A stretch of DNA of 48,171 nucleotides, from assembly GCF_000337415.1 (NCBI RefSeq), contig NZ_AOJD01000031.1, positions 4,592-52,762 on the forward strand. The letters are read 5' to 3'. The position numbers were made by a program, and so were the translations under genes. Positions 1 to 7,417 of this stretch are shown here, piece by piece. The number at the start of each line of letters is the position of its first letter. The first letter of the stretch is position 1. The notes under the pieces are model-generated. The model saw only the letters and a list, made by a program, of their open reading frames with translations, was not told the DNA's origin and ran no database searches. Source of the DNA: Halorubrum tebenquichense DSM 14210 (GTDB taxonomy: Archaea; Halobacteriota; Halobacteria; Halobacteriales; Haloferacaceae).

Positions 1-262
1 GCGGTGGCGCGTGCCTGCGAGCGTGCCGCCGAAGGCGGCCGCGAGGCAGCACGCGCGAGGGAGTCAGTCGCCGAGCGAAGCGACGGCGACTGACGAGGCT
101 GGGGAGGCGTGAGGTGCTGTGCGGTCGCGGGTGGGACTCGAAGGGGCAGCCGTGAGGCGGACAGAGGCGACGTAAGCACTGGAAGGAGCGAACGAAGTGA
201 GCGACTGAAGCGCGCAACGAGCGTCCGTCCGCCTCACGGCTGGGGCTTCGGCAGTCTCGGTC
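1..262 (+). repeat. Structured intergenic repeat, copy 1 (possible ncRNA)
   Basis: No protein is supported here. The segment matches two others at 13612-13878 and 25245-25500. Visible helices: 7-18 with 46-56; 25-30 with 34-39 (GCCGCC/GGCGGC); 63-72 with 85-94 (10 bp, perfect); and 147-162 with 227-242 (16 bp, perfect). Blocks shared with the other copies lie in the linkers: gaggctggggaggcgtgag at 94-112, gggactcgaaggggcag near 133-149, and tggggcttcgg at 241-251. The loop of the last helix holds microrepeats of the type gagcgaacgaagtgagcga. Base changes between copies keep the helices paired, which favours a folded RNA or cruciform DNA. The copy starts at the window edge, so its 5' end may be incomplete. 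Confidence 0.75.
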
Positions 263-382
263 ACGGAGCTACTCTCGGCGAAACCGATCACGCACGGCCG
301 AGCGACGTTACCGAAAACTCCCACCCAATCAGAGCCACAGATTATCCACCAGACATATATGTTCACTCGGTGAAAAAAGCGT

Positions 383-589
383 ATGAATACGCTGTGGTGG
401 GCCGGATCCGTCATAGCCGTGGTCCTCGGCCTCGCCTACGTCGTCCTTCCGAAGAGAATCCACGCGTTCGGATTCGAGTTCCTCCGGCGGTCGTCTTCCG
501 ACCGATCCGAGGAGTCCGACACTCCCGTCTGGCTGTATCGCGGGTTGGGTGTGCTGTTCTTGTGTATTGGTGTAACGGGACTCGTCTGA
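383..589 (+). CDS. Small two-helix membrane protein, unknown function
   Basis: A 68-residue protein with two hydrophobic stretches (about residues 4-23 and 50-67) joined by a polar, Arg/Ser/Asp-rich loop (about 30-48), so it is probably a two-pass membrane protein. An AT-rich acatatatg stretch at about 353-361 lies 22-30 nt upstream of the ATG and fits a TATA box for a leaderless transcript. It runs convergently with the Nudix gene that follows. I recognise no named family. It is called real because of its composition, its promoter, and the lack of a better frame. Confidence 0.65.
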   Translation: MNTLWWAGSVIAVVLGLAYVVLPKRIHAFGFEFLRRSSSDRSEESDTPVWLYRGLGVLFLCIGVTGLV

Positions 590-616
590 ACGGTGGTTCA
601 ACAGAACGTATAACCC

Positions 617-1216
617 CTATATCGGCAGTTCCGCGTCCGCGCCGACGACGCGGTCGGGTTCCGCGGGGGCGCGCCAGTCGGTCGTGCGCTCCAACAGCTG
701 GACGACCATCTGGCCCGTCACGCCCCAGACCGTGTAGCCGTCGACGTGGAAGTAGTGGACGCGGTGGTCGCCGTACTCCGGGTGGCCGACCCGACGCTCC
801 GACTCGTAGTTCGCGGGGTCGGTGAGCGCGTCGACGGACAGGACCGCCACCTCCGCGACTTCCGACTCGTCCGGGATGTACTCGCGGTCGGGCGCGACCC
901 CCACGAACGGGCGGACCGCGTACTTGCTCGACGTGCGCGTGTCGTCGATCCGCCCGACGACGTCGACCTCGTTCGGTCGCATCCCGACCTCCTCGTCGGC
1001 CTCGCGTAACGCGGTGTCTGTCAGCGTCCGGTCGATCGGCTCGCGGCCGCCGCCGGGGAAGCTCATCTGGCCCGGGTGTTCGCCGAGGTGGGCGGCCCGC
1101 TTGGTGAAGAGGAGGTGGGCCTCGCCGCCGCGAGCGATCACCGGTGCCAACACCGCCGCCTCCCGCCGCCCGGCGAGCGACCGCGGGTTGTGCCGGCGCA
1201 GCCCCGACAGGTCCAT
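617..1216 (-). CDS. Nudix hydrolase, CoA pyrophosphatase-like (NudL type)
   Basis: Predicted to hydrolyse a nucleoside diphosphate linked to another moiety; NudL relatives cleave CoA and its derivatives. The protein (199 residues from the chosen start) carries a Nudix box of the NudL form: an FPGGG turn, then TALREADEEVGM with the REXXEE metal-binding core. The C-terminal part (HVDGYTVWGVTG) also matches the NudL pattern. The ATG at 1214-1216 is preferred over an in-frame ATG at 1282, because the upstream 22 residues are not acidic and family members begin with this DL-type helix. It is divergent from proS. The exact substrate cannot be read from the sequence. Confidence 0.85.
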   Translation of the reverse strand: MDLSGLRRHNPRSLAGRREAAVLAPVIARGGEAHLLFTKRAAHLGEHPGQMSFPGGGREPIDRTLTDTALREADEEVGMRPNEVDVVGRIDDTRTSSKYAVRPFVGVAPDREYIPDESEVAEVAVLSVDALTDPANYESERRVGHPEYGDHRVHYFHVDGYTVWGVTGQMVVQLLERTTDWRAPAEPDRVVGADAELPI

Positions 1217-1334
1217 GGGCGAGGTAGGCGACGCGAGGGGGTTAACGTTTCCGCGGATTCCGCCCGCGCGGGACGTGAACATTTAACGGGGCGGCGGAAG
1301 CCCCGAACGGCGACGCGGCGGTCGGGTTCGGACC

Positions 1335-1340
1335 TTTTAA
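1335..1340 (+). promoter_or_regulatory. TATA box of proS
   Basis: TTTTAA centred about 29 nt before the proS ATG at 1367. The spacing fits a leaderless haloarchaeal transcript and supports that start over further upstream in-frame ATGs. Confidence 0.6.
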
Positions 1341-1366
1341 GCCCGCGACACCCGCTTTCGGGAGTA

Positions 1367-2842
1367 ATGAGCGACGACGACCAGGAGCTCGGGATCACCG
1401 AGTCCAAGACGCACAACACCGGCGAGTGGTACGCCGAGGTCGTACAGAAGGCGGGGTTAGCCGACTACGGGCCCGAGGGGATGAGCGGCTTCATCGTCAC
1501 CCGACCGCGGGCGTACGCGGTCTGGGAGCGGCTCCAGGGCTTCCTCGACGCGAAGTTCAAGCAGACCGGCGTCCAGAACGCCTACTTCCCGCTGTTCATC
1601 CCCGAGTCGTACCTCGAACGCGAGAAGGACATCGTCGAGGGGTTCGACCCCGAGGTGGCGTGGGTCGACGAGGCCGGCAACGAGGAGCTCGAAGAGCGGC
1701 TCGCGGTCCGGCCCACCTCCGAGTCGATCATCACGCCGTACATCTCGCAGTGGGTGCGGAGCCACCGTGACCTCCCGCTGCGCGTGAACCAGTGGTGTTC
1801 CGTCGTCCGGTGGGAGGCGACCGAGACGAAGCCGTTCTTCCGCACGAAGGAGTTCCTCTGGCAGGAGGGTCACACCGCGCACGCGACTCGCGAGGACGCG
1901 TGGGAGGAGACGATGACGCGGCTCGACCAGTACGAGTCCGTCTACGAGGACCTGCTCGCGCTGCCGGTCCTGAAGGGACAGAAGCCCGACCACGACAAGT
2001 TCCCGGGCGCGGACACGACGACGACCGTCGAGGCGCTGATGCCCGACGGGAAGTCGGTCCAGGCGGGCACGTCCCACCACCTCGGCCAGTCGTTCGCGGA
2101 GGCGTTCGACATCACCTACTCCGACGAGGACGAGGAGGAGCGGACCGCCCACACCACCTCGTGGGGCCTCTCGTGGCGGGCGCTGGGCGCGCTGATCATG
2201 ACCCACTCCGACGAGCAGGGGCTCGTTCTCCCGCACACGGTCGCGCCGACGCAGGTCGTCGTCGTCCCCATCTGGCAGGAGGACACGAAAGACGACGTGC
2301 TCGACTACGCCGAGGGCGTGGCCGACGACCTCGACGACGCCGGGATCCGCGTCGAACTCGACGACCGCGACGAGCGCAACCCCGGGTTCAAGTTCAACGA
2401 ACACGAGCTGAACGGGATCCCGCTGCGGATCGAGATCGGCCCACACGAGGTCGACGACGAGGAGCTCACCCTCGTACACCGGCCGGACGGCGAGAGCGTC
2501 GAGGTCGACCGCGACGGCGTCGCCGAGACCGTCCGCGACCAGTTCGACGAGGTGTACGCCAAGCTGTACGCGACCGCCGAGGAGACCCTCGATGAGGGCG
2601 TGCGCGAGGCCGACGACCGCGCCGACATCCTCGGGACGCTCGGCCAGCACGGCGGCTACGTGAAGGCCCCGTGGTGCGGCGACGAGGCCTGCGAGGAGCC
2701 GATCAAGGAGCCGCTGGCCGCCGAGATCGTGATGGTCCCCTTCGAGGACGACGACCCCATCGCGGACGGCGACGGCGACGAGACGTGCGCGATGTGCGAC
2801 GACGACGCCGAGCGGACGGCCTACTTCGCGAAGACGTACTGA
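1367..2842 (+). CDS. proS: Prolyl-tRNA synthetase (archaeal/eukaryotic type)
   Basis: Charges tRNA-Pro with proline in the cytoplasm. The 491-residue protein shows class II synthetase architecture: an N-terminal motif 1 region (around GFIVTRPRAYAVWERLQ), motif 2 (RVNQWCSVVRWE followed by FFRTKEFLWQEGHTAH), motif 3 (GLSWRALGALIMTHSDEQG), an anticodon-binding domain (VVVVPIWQ onwards), and a C-terminal domain with Cys pairs (PWCGDEAC and CAMC) ending in Tyr, as in archaeal/eukaryotic ProRS, where those cysteines bind zinc. It lacks the bacterial editing insertion. Start chosen at MSDDDQ because of the TATA box about 29 nt upstream. The downstream T-rich run near 2861-2870 (cctcttttcc) may terminate transcription. 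Confidence 0.97.
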   Translation: MSDDDQELGITESKTHNTGEWYAEVVQKAGLADYGPEGMSGFIVTRPRAYAVWERLQGFLDAKFKQTGVQNAYFPLFIPESYLEREKDIVEGFDPEVAWVDEAGNEELEERLAVRPTSESIITPYISQWVRSHRDLPLRVNQWCSVVRWEATETKPFFRTKEFLWQEGHTAHATREDAWEETMTRLDQYESVYEDLLALPVLKGQKPDHDKFPGADTTTTVEALMPDGKSVQAGTSHHLGQSFAEAFDITYSDEDEEERTAHTTSWGLSWRALGALIMTHSDEQGLVLPHTVAPTQVVVVPIWQEDTKDDVLDYAEGVADDLDDAGIRVELDDRDERNPGFKFNEHELNGIPLRIEIGPHEVDDEELTLVHRPDGESVEVDRDGVAETVRDQFDEVYAKLYATAEETLDEGVREADDRADILGTLGQHGGYVKAPWCGDEACEEPIKEPLAAEIVMVPFEDDDPIADGDGDETCAMCDDDAERTAYFAKTY

Positions 2843-3001
2843 CCCCGCGACGCCTCTCTCCTCTTTTCCCCCTCGGCTGCGGCGCGGGACTCGCGTCGGC
2901 GTCCGATCGCGTCCATCACCGCCGCGTCCGGCGATTAATCCGCGTTGATCCGGCTTAACGGAGTTCCGGGTATATGGGCGTCGAGCGTGTACGGGTTGGT
3001 G

Positions 3002-4222
3002 ATGAACCGATGGATCGCGAGTCTCCTCGTCGCTCTCGTCGCCGCGGCGGTGGTCGCCGGGGCCGCCGCCGCCGCGCCGGGGGGCGCGGTGACCCCACAG
3101 ACCGATCCGGGAACGAACGCGACCGGGAACGAGAGCGGCGCGAACGGGACGGCCGACCTCAGCCCCGGCGAACGGCTCGCCGGCGTGGTCGGCGTTCAGG
3201 GTGCCGAGATCGACGGCGAGGTCGAGTCGCGCGCCTTCGAGGTCGCGCTCCGGGAGTCGGAGAGCAACGAGAGCCGCGCCGACGTCGTCGCGGACCGACT
3301 GAACCGAACCGAGGAGCGGCTCGCGGAACTGGAGGAACGGCAGCGGGAGCTCAAGGAGCGGCGCGACGCGGGCGAACTCAGTCAGGGAGCGTACGCCGCG
3401 CGGATGGCGTCGACGACCGCCCGGATCGAGTCGCTCTCCCGCGGGCTGAACCGGACCGCGAACGCGTCCGCGTCGCTCCCGACCGGGGTCCGCGAGGAGC
3501 GCGGCGTCGACGACGAGCGCCTGGCGACCCTCCGAGAGCGCGCGGACGAGCTCCGCGGTCCCGCGGTCGCCGCCATCGCCCGCGGCGTGGCCGGGCCGGG
3601 CGTCGGGGGGCCGGTCGGACCGGCCCGCCGCGGGCCGCCGGGCAACGGGACCGAGCGGGGACCGCCGGGAAACGCCGGGTCCCCGGGGAACGGTCCGTCA
3701 GGTAACGGTCCCGGGAACGGGTCCGCCGGACCGCCGGGGAACGGGTCCGCCGGACCGCCGGGGAACGGATCGGTCGGACCGCCGGGGAACGGGTCGGTCG
3801 GAACGCCCGGAAACGGATCGGTCGGACCGCCCGGAAACGGATCGGTCGGAACGCCCGGAAACGGGTCGGTCGGAGCGCCTGGACCGGGCTCCGGCAATGA
3901 GTCGGCCGGCCCGCCCGGAGGCAACGGTCCGCCCGAAGGGACGGGCGGAGACGGCTCAGACGCCGCGAACGGCTCGGCCCCGTCCGACCCGCCGGGAGGC
4001 GGTAACGCTGCCGGCGGGTCGGACGGGTCCAGCGACGGGTCAAGCGGTGCCGGTTCCGGGGGTTCAGACGGTGCCGGCACCGGCGATTCCAGGGGTGCCG
4101 CCCCCCGCGGTTCGAACGGTTCCGGCTCCGACGGGACGGACGGCGACGACGCCCGCGCGTCGGTCGATCGCGTAACGGTCGTCTCGACGGTGGCCCTCGG
4201 CGGGCCGCGCCTCAGCGCGTGA
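3002..4222 (+). CDS. Secreted protein with helical N-domain and Gly/Pro/Asn-Ser heptad repeats (DUF7096-like)
   Basis: 406 residues. A signal peptide (MNRWIASLLVALVAAAVV..., about 1-27) precedes a Thr/Asn-rich linker, a charged helical domain (about 45-190, coiled-coil-like around ERLAELEERQRELKERRDAG), and a long Gly-rich tail. The tail contains about eight imperfect copies of GPPGNGS(A/V) near 3700-3880, each holding an Asn-Gly-Ser N-glycosylation sequon. No C-terminal transmembrane or PGF-CTERM segment is seen. The N-terminal block (ERLAGVVGVQGAEIDGE) looks like the haloarchaeal DUF7096 family as I remember it; function unknown. ATG at 3002 begins a clean signal peptide; a gggtatatggg TATA-like stretch lies about 30 nt upstream. 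The next gene encodes a membrane-bound HTH protein. Confidence 0.75.
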   Translation: MNRWIASLLVALVAAAVVAGAAAAAPGGAVTPQTDPGTNATGNESGANGTADLSPGERLAGVVGVQGAEIDGEVESRAFEVALRESESNESRADVVADRLNRTEERLAELEERQRELKERRDAGELSQGAYAARMASTTARIESLSRGLNRTANASASLPTGVREERGVDDERLATLRERADELRGPAVAAIARGVAGPGVGGPVGPARRGPPGNGTERGPPGNAGSPGNGPSGNGPGNGSAGPPGNGSAGPPGNGSVGPPGNGSVGTPGNGSVGPPGNGSVGTPGNGSVGAPGPGSGNESAGPPGGNGPPEGTGGDGSDAANGSAPSDPPGGGNAAGGSDGSSDGSSGAGSGGSDGAGTGDSRGAAPRGSNGSGSDGTDGDDARASVDRVTVVSTVALGGPRLSA

Positions 4223-4291
4223 GCGACGCCGGACGGTGACCTCGGGCGGAGATCGGGCCCGGGGTGCGGCGTGGAGTCGGGTCGGTAGCGG

Positions 4292-5593
4292 ATGGGAAGG
4301 AATTTCACGACGGCTCTTGTGACTTCGGCTGTGCAGCGAGCGTCGGTCGTTCTCGTCGTCGTCGCGCTCCTCGGAGCCGCCGGGCTGGCGTTCGGAGCCG
4401 GCGGCGCGGGCGCGGTCCCGTTCGAGGGCGGCTTCGCGCAGATGGACGTCGAGCCGGACGACGTGTCGATGGAGGTCGCCGTCGAACGGGACGGCGACGC
4501 GCGGTGGACCGTCGAGTACCGGATCCGGCTCGCCACCGACGAGGAGGAGCGGGCGTTCGAGGAGCTCCGCGCGGACGTCGAGAACGACACGGAAGCGTAC
4601 ACGAGCCGCTTCCGCGACCGGATGGCCTCGACCGCGGCGACCGCCGAGGAGGCGACCGGCCGCAACATGACCGTGTCGAACGCGACCGTGACGGCCGAGC
4701 GCCGCGAGCTCCCGCAGTCGTACGGCGTGTTGACCTACCGGTTCGAGTGGACCAACTTCGCCGCGGTCGACGGAGACCAGATGCGTATCGGCGACGCCGT
4801 CGACGGCCTGTTCCTCGACGACTCCTCGTCGCTCATCCTCTCGTGGCCGGAGGGGTACCAACTCGCGGAGACGACCCCGGAGCCGAGCGAGGTCCGCGAC
4901 CGGTCGGTCGTCTGGAACGGCCCGGTCGACTTCTCTGCCGGCCAGCCGCGGATCGCGGTCGCCCCCGCGGGGCCGCTCGCCGGAGCCCCGACCGCCGGAC
5001 TCCTCGCGCTCGTCGGCGTCCTCGTCGTCGCCGGCGGAGCCGTCGCCTACCGCCGCCGGATCCGCGACGGCGGCGAGGGCGCAGGAGTCCCGGCGGCCGG
5101 CGCGAGCGGCGCGGCAGCGAGCGACGCCGCAGCGGACGACGCGGCGGCGAGCGGCGCGGATCCGAGCGTGGACGAGACGGCGGGCGCGGGAGCGGCCGCC
5201 GCGGATGACGACTCAGCCTCTGACGAGGAGGAGGACTCGGCCGAGTCGGAGGACGCGCCCCCGGTCGACGGCGACCTGCTGAGCAACGAGGAGCAGGTGC
5301 TTCGGCTCGTCGAGTCGGAGGGCGGCCGGATGAAACAGAAGCGCGTCGCGGAGGAGTTGGACTGGACCGCCGCGAAGACGAGTCAGGTGGTGACGGGGTT
5401 ACGCGACGAGGGCGACCTCGACGGGTTCCGGCTCGGCCGCGAGAACGTCCTCTCGCTGCCGGACTACGACCCGGAGGGCGACCCGAGCGCGAACGGAGAC
5501 GAGAGCGACGGGGACGAGAGCGGCGAGGGAGACGGCGGATCCGAGAGCAACGACGACGACCCGGGCGAAGCCGACGCTACCGGGACCGACTGA
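4292..5593 (+). CDS. Membrane-anchored winged-helix protein (DUF7345/DUF7343-like)
   Basis: 433 residues. Domain order: an N-terminal signal or signal-anchor (about 12-40), an extracellular beta-rich domain (about 45-220, with possible N-glycosylation sites), one transmembrane helix (about 231-252, LLALVGVLVVAGGAVAYRRR), a low-complexity acidic/Ala linker (about 258-325), a cytoplasmic winged helix-turn-helix (about 330-395, LLSNEEQVLRLVESEGGRMK... then TAAKTSQVVTGLRDEG), and an acidic tail. This layout suggests a one-component regulator that passes an outside signal to DNA-bound genes. The partner could be the secreted protein encoded just upstream; that is inference from adjacency. Confidence 0.8.
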   Translation: MGRNFTTALVTSAVQRASVVLVVVALLGAAGLAFGAGGAGAVPFEGGFAQMDVEPDDVSMEVAVERDGDARWTVEYRIRLATDEEERAFEELRADVENDTEAYTSRFRDRMASTAATAEEATGRNMTVSNATVTAERRELPQSYGVLTYRFEWTNFAAVDGDQMRIGDAVDGLFLDDSSSLILSWPEGYQLAETTPEPSEVRDRSVVWNGPVDFSAGQPRIAVAPAGPLAGAPTAGLLALVGVLVVAGGAVAYRRRIRDGGEGAGVPAAGASGAAASDAAADDAAASGADPSVDETAGAGAAAADDDSASDEEEDSAESEDAPPVDGDLLSNEEQVLRLVESEGGRMKQKRVAEELDWTAAKTSQVVTGLRDEGDLDGFRLGRENVLSLPDYDPEGDPSANGDESDGDESGEGDGGSESNDDDPGEADATGTD

Positions 5594-5629
5594 GCGGAGC
5601 GGTCGCGGCTCGGGAGCGACCGACGCCGG

Positions 5630-5761
5630 TCACAGGTCCCGAGAGTGGCCGATGTGGAGCAGTTCGCCGCCGCACTCGCACTGGCCGGGCGAGTCCGTCC
5701 GCCGGCCGCATTCGAAACACTCGTACACTTCTTCTTCGACGTGGTCGGTCTCTGGTCGCAT
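5630..5761 (-). CDS. Small rubrerythrin-like zinc-ribbon protein (43 aa)
   Basis: A short gene that is easy to miss: ATG at 5759-5761, TGA at 5630-5632, 43 residues. It has two Cys pairs, ECFECGR and CECGG, forming a four-Cys zinc ribbon, and an acidic N-terminus. Haloarchaea carry many such rubrerythrin-like or DUF7129-type mini-proteins; this resembles them. An AT-rich taatattcc segment at 5801-5809 (TATA-like when read on the minus strand) lies about 40 nt upstream of the start. Function unknown. Confidence 0.8.
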   Translation of the reverse strand: MRPETDHVEEEVYECFECGRRTDSPGQCECGGELLHIGHSRDL

Positions 5762-6061
5762 ATCAGTCGCTACGTGCCCATGTCACATAGTCGCACGCCT
5801 AATATTCCTATGAGAGTATGATCACGATCAGTCAGATCGGTGGACGAATGATCGGTATCGTCGACGGTAGGTGCGATCAGGACGGAACGCGGAAGACAAA
5901 CGCGGGTGTACCCGCGTGGATCTCGTCAGAGCACTAGTCAGCGTCAGGGGTTCGAAGAAGTAAGCCGGACCAGAGGACTGTGAACCACGGTCGTTCCGCT
6001 TCGCTCTCCCTGATTTAAATCTCTCCCGCAGCTCTTCGACTCCACGTTGTTCCGTCAGAAG
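5762..6061. other. Intergenic region with a strong hairpin
   Basis: No gene is supported. A near-perfect palindrome at 5900-5917 (ACGCGGGT-GT-ACCCGCGT) could be an operator or terminator hairpin. A palindromic gatttaaatc lies at about 6011-6020. The remainder shows no reading frame with haloarchaeal composition. Confidence 0.5.
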
Positions 6062-6134
6062 AGCCGGAGGAGGGATTTGAACCCTCGACCTATTCCTTAC
6101 GAAGGAATCGCTCTGCCAGCTGAGCTACCCCGGC
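6062..6134 (-). tRNA. tRNA-Thr (anticodon CGT)
   Basis: On the minus strand a complete 73-nt cloverleaf is visible. The acceptor stem GCCGGGG pairs with CTCCGGC (one G-U). The D-arm is GCTCAGCTGGCAGAGC. The anticodon stem ATTCC/GGAAT encloses the loop TTCGTAA, giving anticodon CGT, which reads ACG (Thr). The T-arm is GAGGG-TTCAAAT-CCCTC, and the discriminator base is T. CCA is not encoded and no intron is present. An AT-rich ttatttttcc stretch upstream (minus strand, about 6155-6165) is a plausible TATA box. Confidence 0.97.
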
Positions 6135-6697
6135 GCATCGAATAATTCCCGGACGGAAAAATAAGGGTTCCGAAACGGGGACGGGACGGGGATCACTCCC
6201 ACCGTCCGCGAGGGCAAAACCCGGCAGCGCGACCGCGATCTTCAACATGTTCGTCACAGGAGCAGCGATATTCTGTGTGAACACGCCAAAGAAGTTCGAA
6301 TACAATGGCAGAATATAAGGAAAAAGACTAAATACCTGTTCGGACCTCATTTTGAGCGTGATGACACCGCCCGCGTGCCGAGACGGCGGGGATCGACTCC
6401 CCCGGCGGTGCGTGCCCGGTCGAAGCCCGTACCGGGCGACGAAGGCTCAGCCGGTCGCCTCCCCCACGGCGACCCGGCGCGGCCGTCATCCCCATCAGCG
6501 TTCCGTCGCGGCGACCGCGAATCGCGTCTCCGACGCGCCAAGCGCAGAATCGCCTCTGGCCCGACGACTTCCGCCGCGACCGCTTGTCATGTGACGGGCC
6601 CCCAGCCGCTCCGCCCCGACCCCCCTCGGGACGGCGCGGCGGTTTCGCTGTCTCGACGTCCTCGCGAGCGGCGGCGACGGTCCGCGAGGGATCTACG
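6135..6697. other. Gene-free interval with inverted repeat and structured segment
   Basis: About 560 bp without a convincing gene; frames that stay open are poor in Asp/Glu and one runs through the tRNA. An imperfect inverted repeat lies at about 6248-6285 (tgttcgtcacag ... ctgtgtgaaca). The AT-rich stretch 6300-6336 includes a TATA-like gactaaata. After it comes a GC-rich block with consecutive hairpins, listed separately. Confidence 0.5.
6355..6600 (+). ncRNA. Candidate structured RNA (unidentified); 3' end uncertain
   Basis: Begins about 25 nt after the TATA-like gactaaata (6326-6334). Three consecutive stable hairpins are visible: an outer stem 6365-6371/6404-6410 (CACCGCC/GGCGGTG) enclosing 6388-6392/6398-6402; 6414-6420/6431-6437 (GCCCGGT/ACCGGGC); and 6453-6459/6468-6474 (GGTCGCC/GGCGACC), extendable with a bulge. 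I looked for hallmarks of SRP RNA and RNase P RNA and did not see them. It could instead be the regulatory 5' end or a degraded stretch. Confidence 0.3.
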
Positions 6698-7105
6698 TCA
6701 CCTGAACAGCCGCTGCGCTCGGCGCACCGCCGCCGAGAGGCCGCCGTAGCCCACGCCGACCGCCCCCGCGAGCCGCAGCTCCGCCGGGGCGACGCCGAGG
6801 CGGTGCGAGAGCGGGCCGGGACGCGCGTCCGCCCCCGCGACGGCGACCGTGCGGCCGCGGACTCTGACCTCCGCGGTGAGGCCACCGCGCACGAGTTCCG
6901 CGACCGCGCGGTCCGAGACGGCGTCGTCCGGGAGCCGACGGGCGACGCGGAGGGCTTCGCGGACGCTATCGACCTCGACGAAGATCCGGTGACCCGTCGC
7001 GTGGACCGCCGCGTCGACGCCGTCGACCGACAGCGTCAGGTCCTCGGTCTCGACCGAGAGCTGCCGCGCCGACTCACTCCGATTCACTCGTCGTGACCCG
7101 GACAC
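6698..7105 (-). CDS. Conserved-looking hypothetical protein
   Basis: About 135 residues, with alternating beta/alpha character and acidic composition (for example LSVETEDLTLSVDGVDAAVHA and VFVEVDSVREALRVARRLP-like helices). No recognised motif. The ATG at 7105 overlaps the preceding gene by 32 nt; a GTG at 7087 would overlap by only 14 nt and may be the true start. It is probably co-transcribed with the upstream 73-aa gene on the minus strand. Function unknown. Confidence 0.6.
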   Translation of the reverse strand: MSGSRRVNRSESARQLSVETEDLTLSVDGVDAAVHATGHRIFVEVDSVREALRVARRLPDDAVSDRAVAELVRGGLTAEVRVRGRTVAVAGADARPGPLSHRLGVAPAELRLAGAVGVGYGGLSAAVRRAQRLFR

Positions 7106-7295
7106 CGCCGTCGACGCGCCACTCGGCGTGCTCGGCGTCCTCGCCCGTGCCGCTTGGCACCTCGACTGTCATGTCCTCGAACTGGTAGTGTATCTCCGCG
7201 TTCCGGCCGGTCAGCCGGTCGTACAGGCCCATCGCCAGCTCCGGCCAAGTGGTCGTCTCGTCGATCCGCTCTTCGGGGTCTTCGGCGTCGCTCAT
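7074..7295 (-). CDS. Small acidic hypothetical protein (73 aa)
   Basis: ATG at 7293-7295, stop at 7074. The sequence is typical haloarchaeal (many Asp/Glu), with a helix (TTWPELAMGLYDRLTG) followed by beta strands (EIHYQFEDMTVEVPSG). It resembles a widespread small haloarchaeal protein I cannot name. It overlaps the next minus-strand gene, suggesting translational coupling. A gene-free 120 bp separates it from trm5. Confidence 0.75.
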   Translation of the reverse strand: MSDAEDPEERIDETTTWPELAMGLYDRLTGRNAEIHYQFEDMTVEVPSGTGEDAEHAEWRVDGGVRVTTSESE

Positions 7296-7417
7296 ACGAG
7301 TGTATGACAGAGAGTAACACTCATAAGTGAACGCCCTGACGTGTCTGTGCCCGCGTCGGAAGGCGAGCGAGGAGAGAGCGGAAGAAGTGAGTGGAGATCT
7401 GCGAGGGGGAGAGCGCG

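Noticed and set aside
109-825. Long plus-strand frame across the first repeat and the Nudix gene
   Set aside because: Arg-rich shadow of the Nudix gene and repeat; not a protein.
6090-6350. Open frame on the minus strand, hydrophobic N-terminus
   Set aside because: It runs through the whole tRNA-Thr gene and ends in it; composition is not haloarchaeal.
6355-6600. Considered SRP RNA or RNase P RNA
   Set aside because: The conserved SRP helix 8 and RNase P GAGGAAAGUCC-type blocks are absent.
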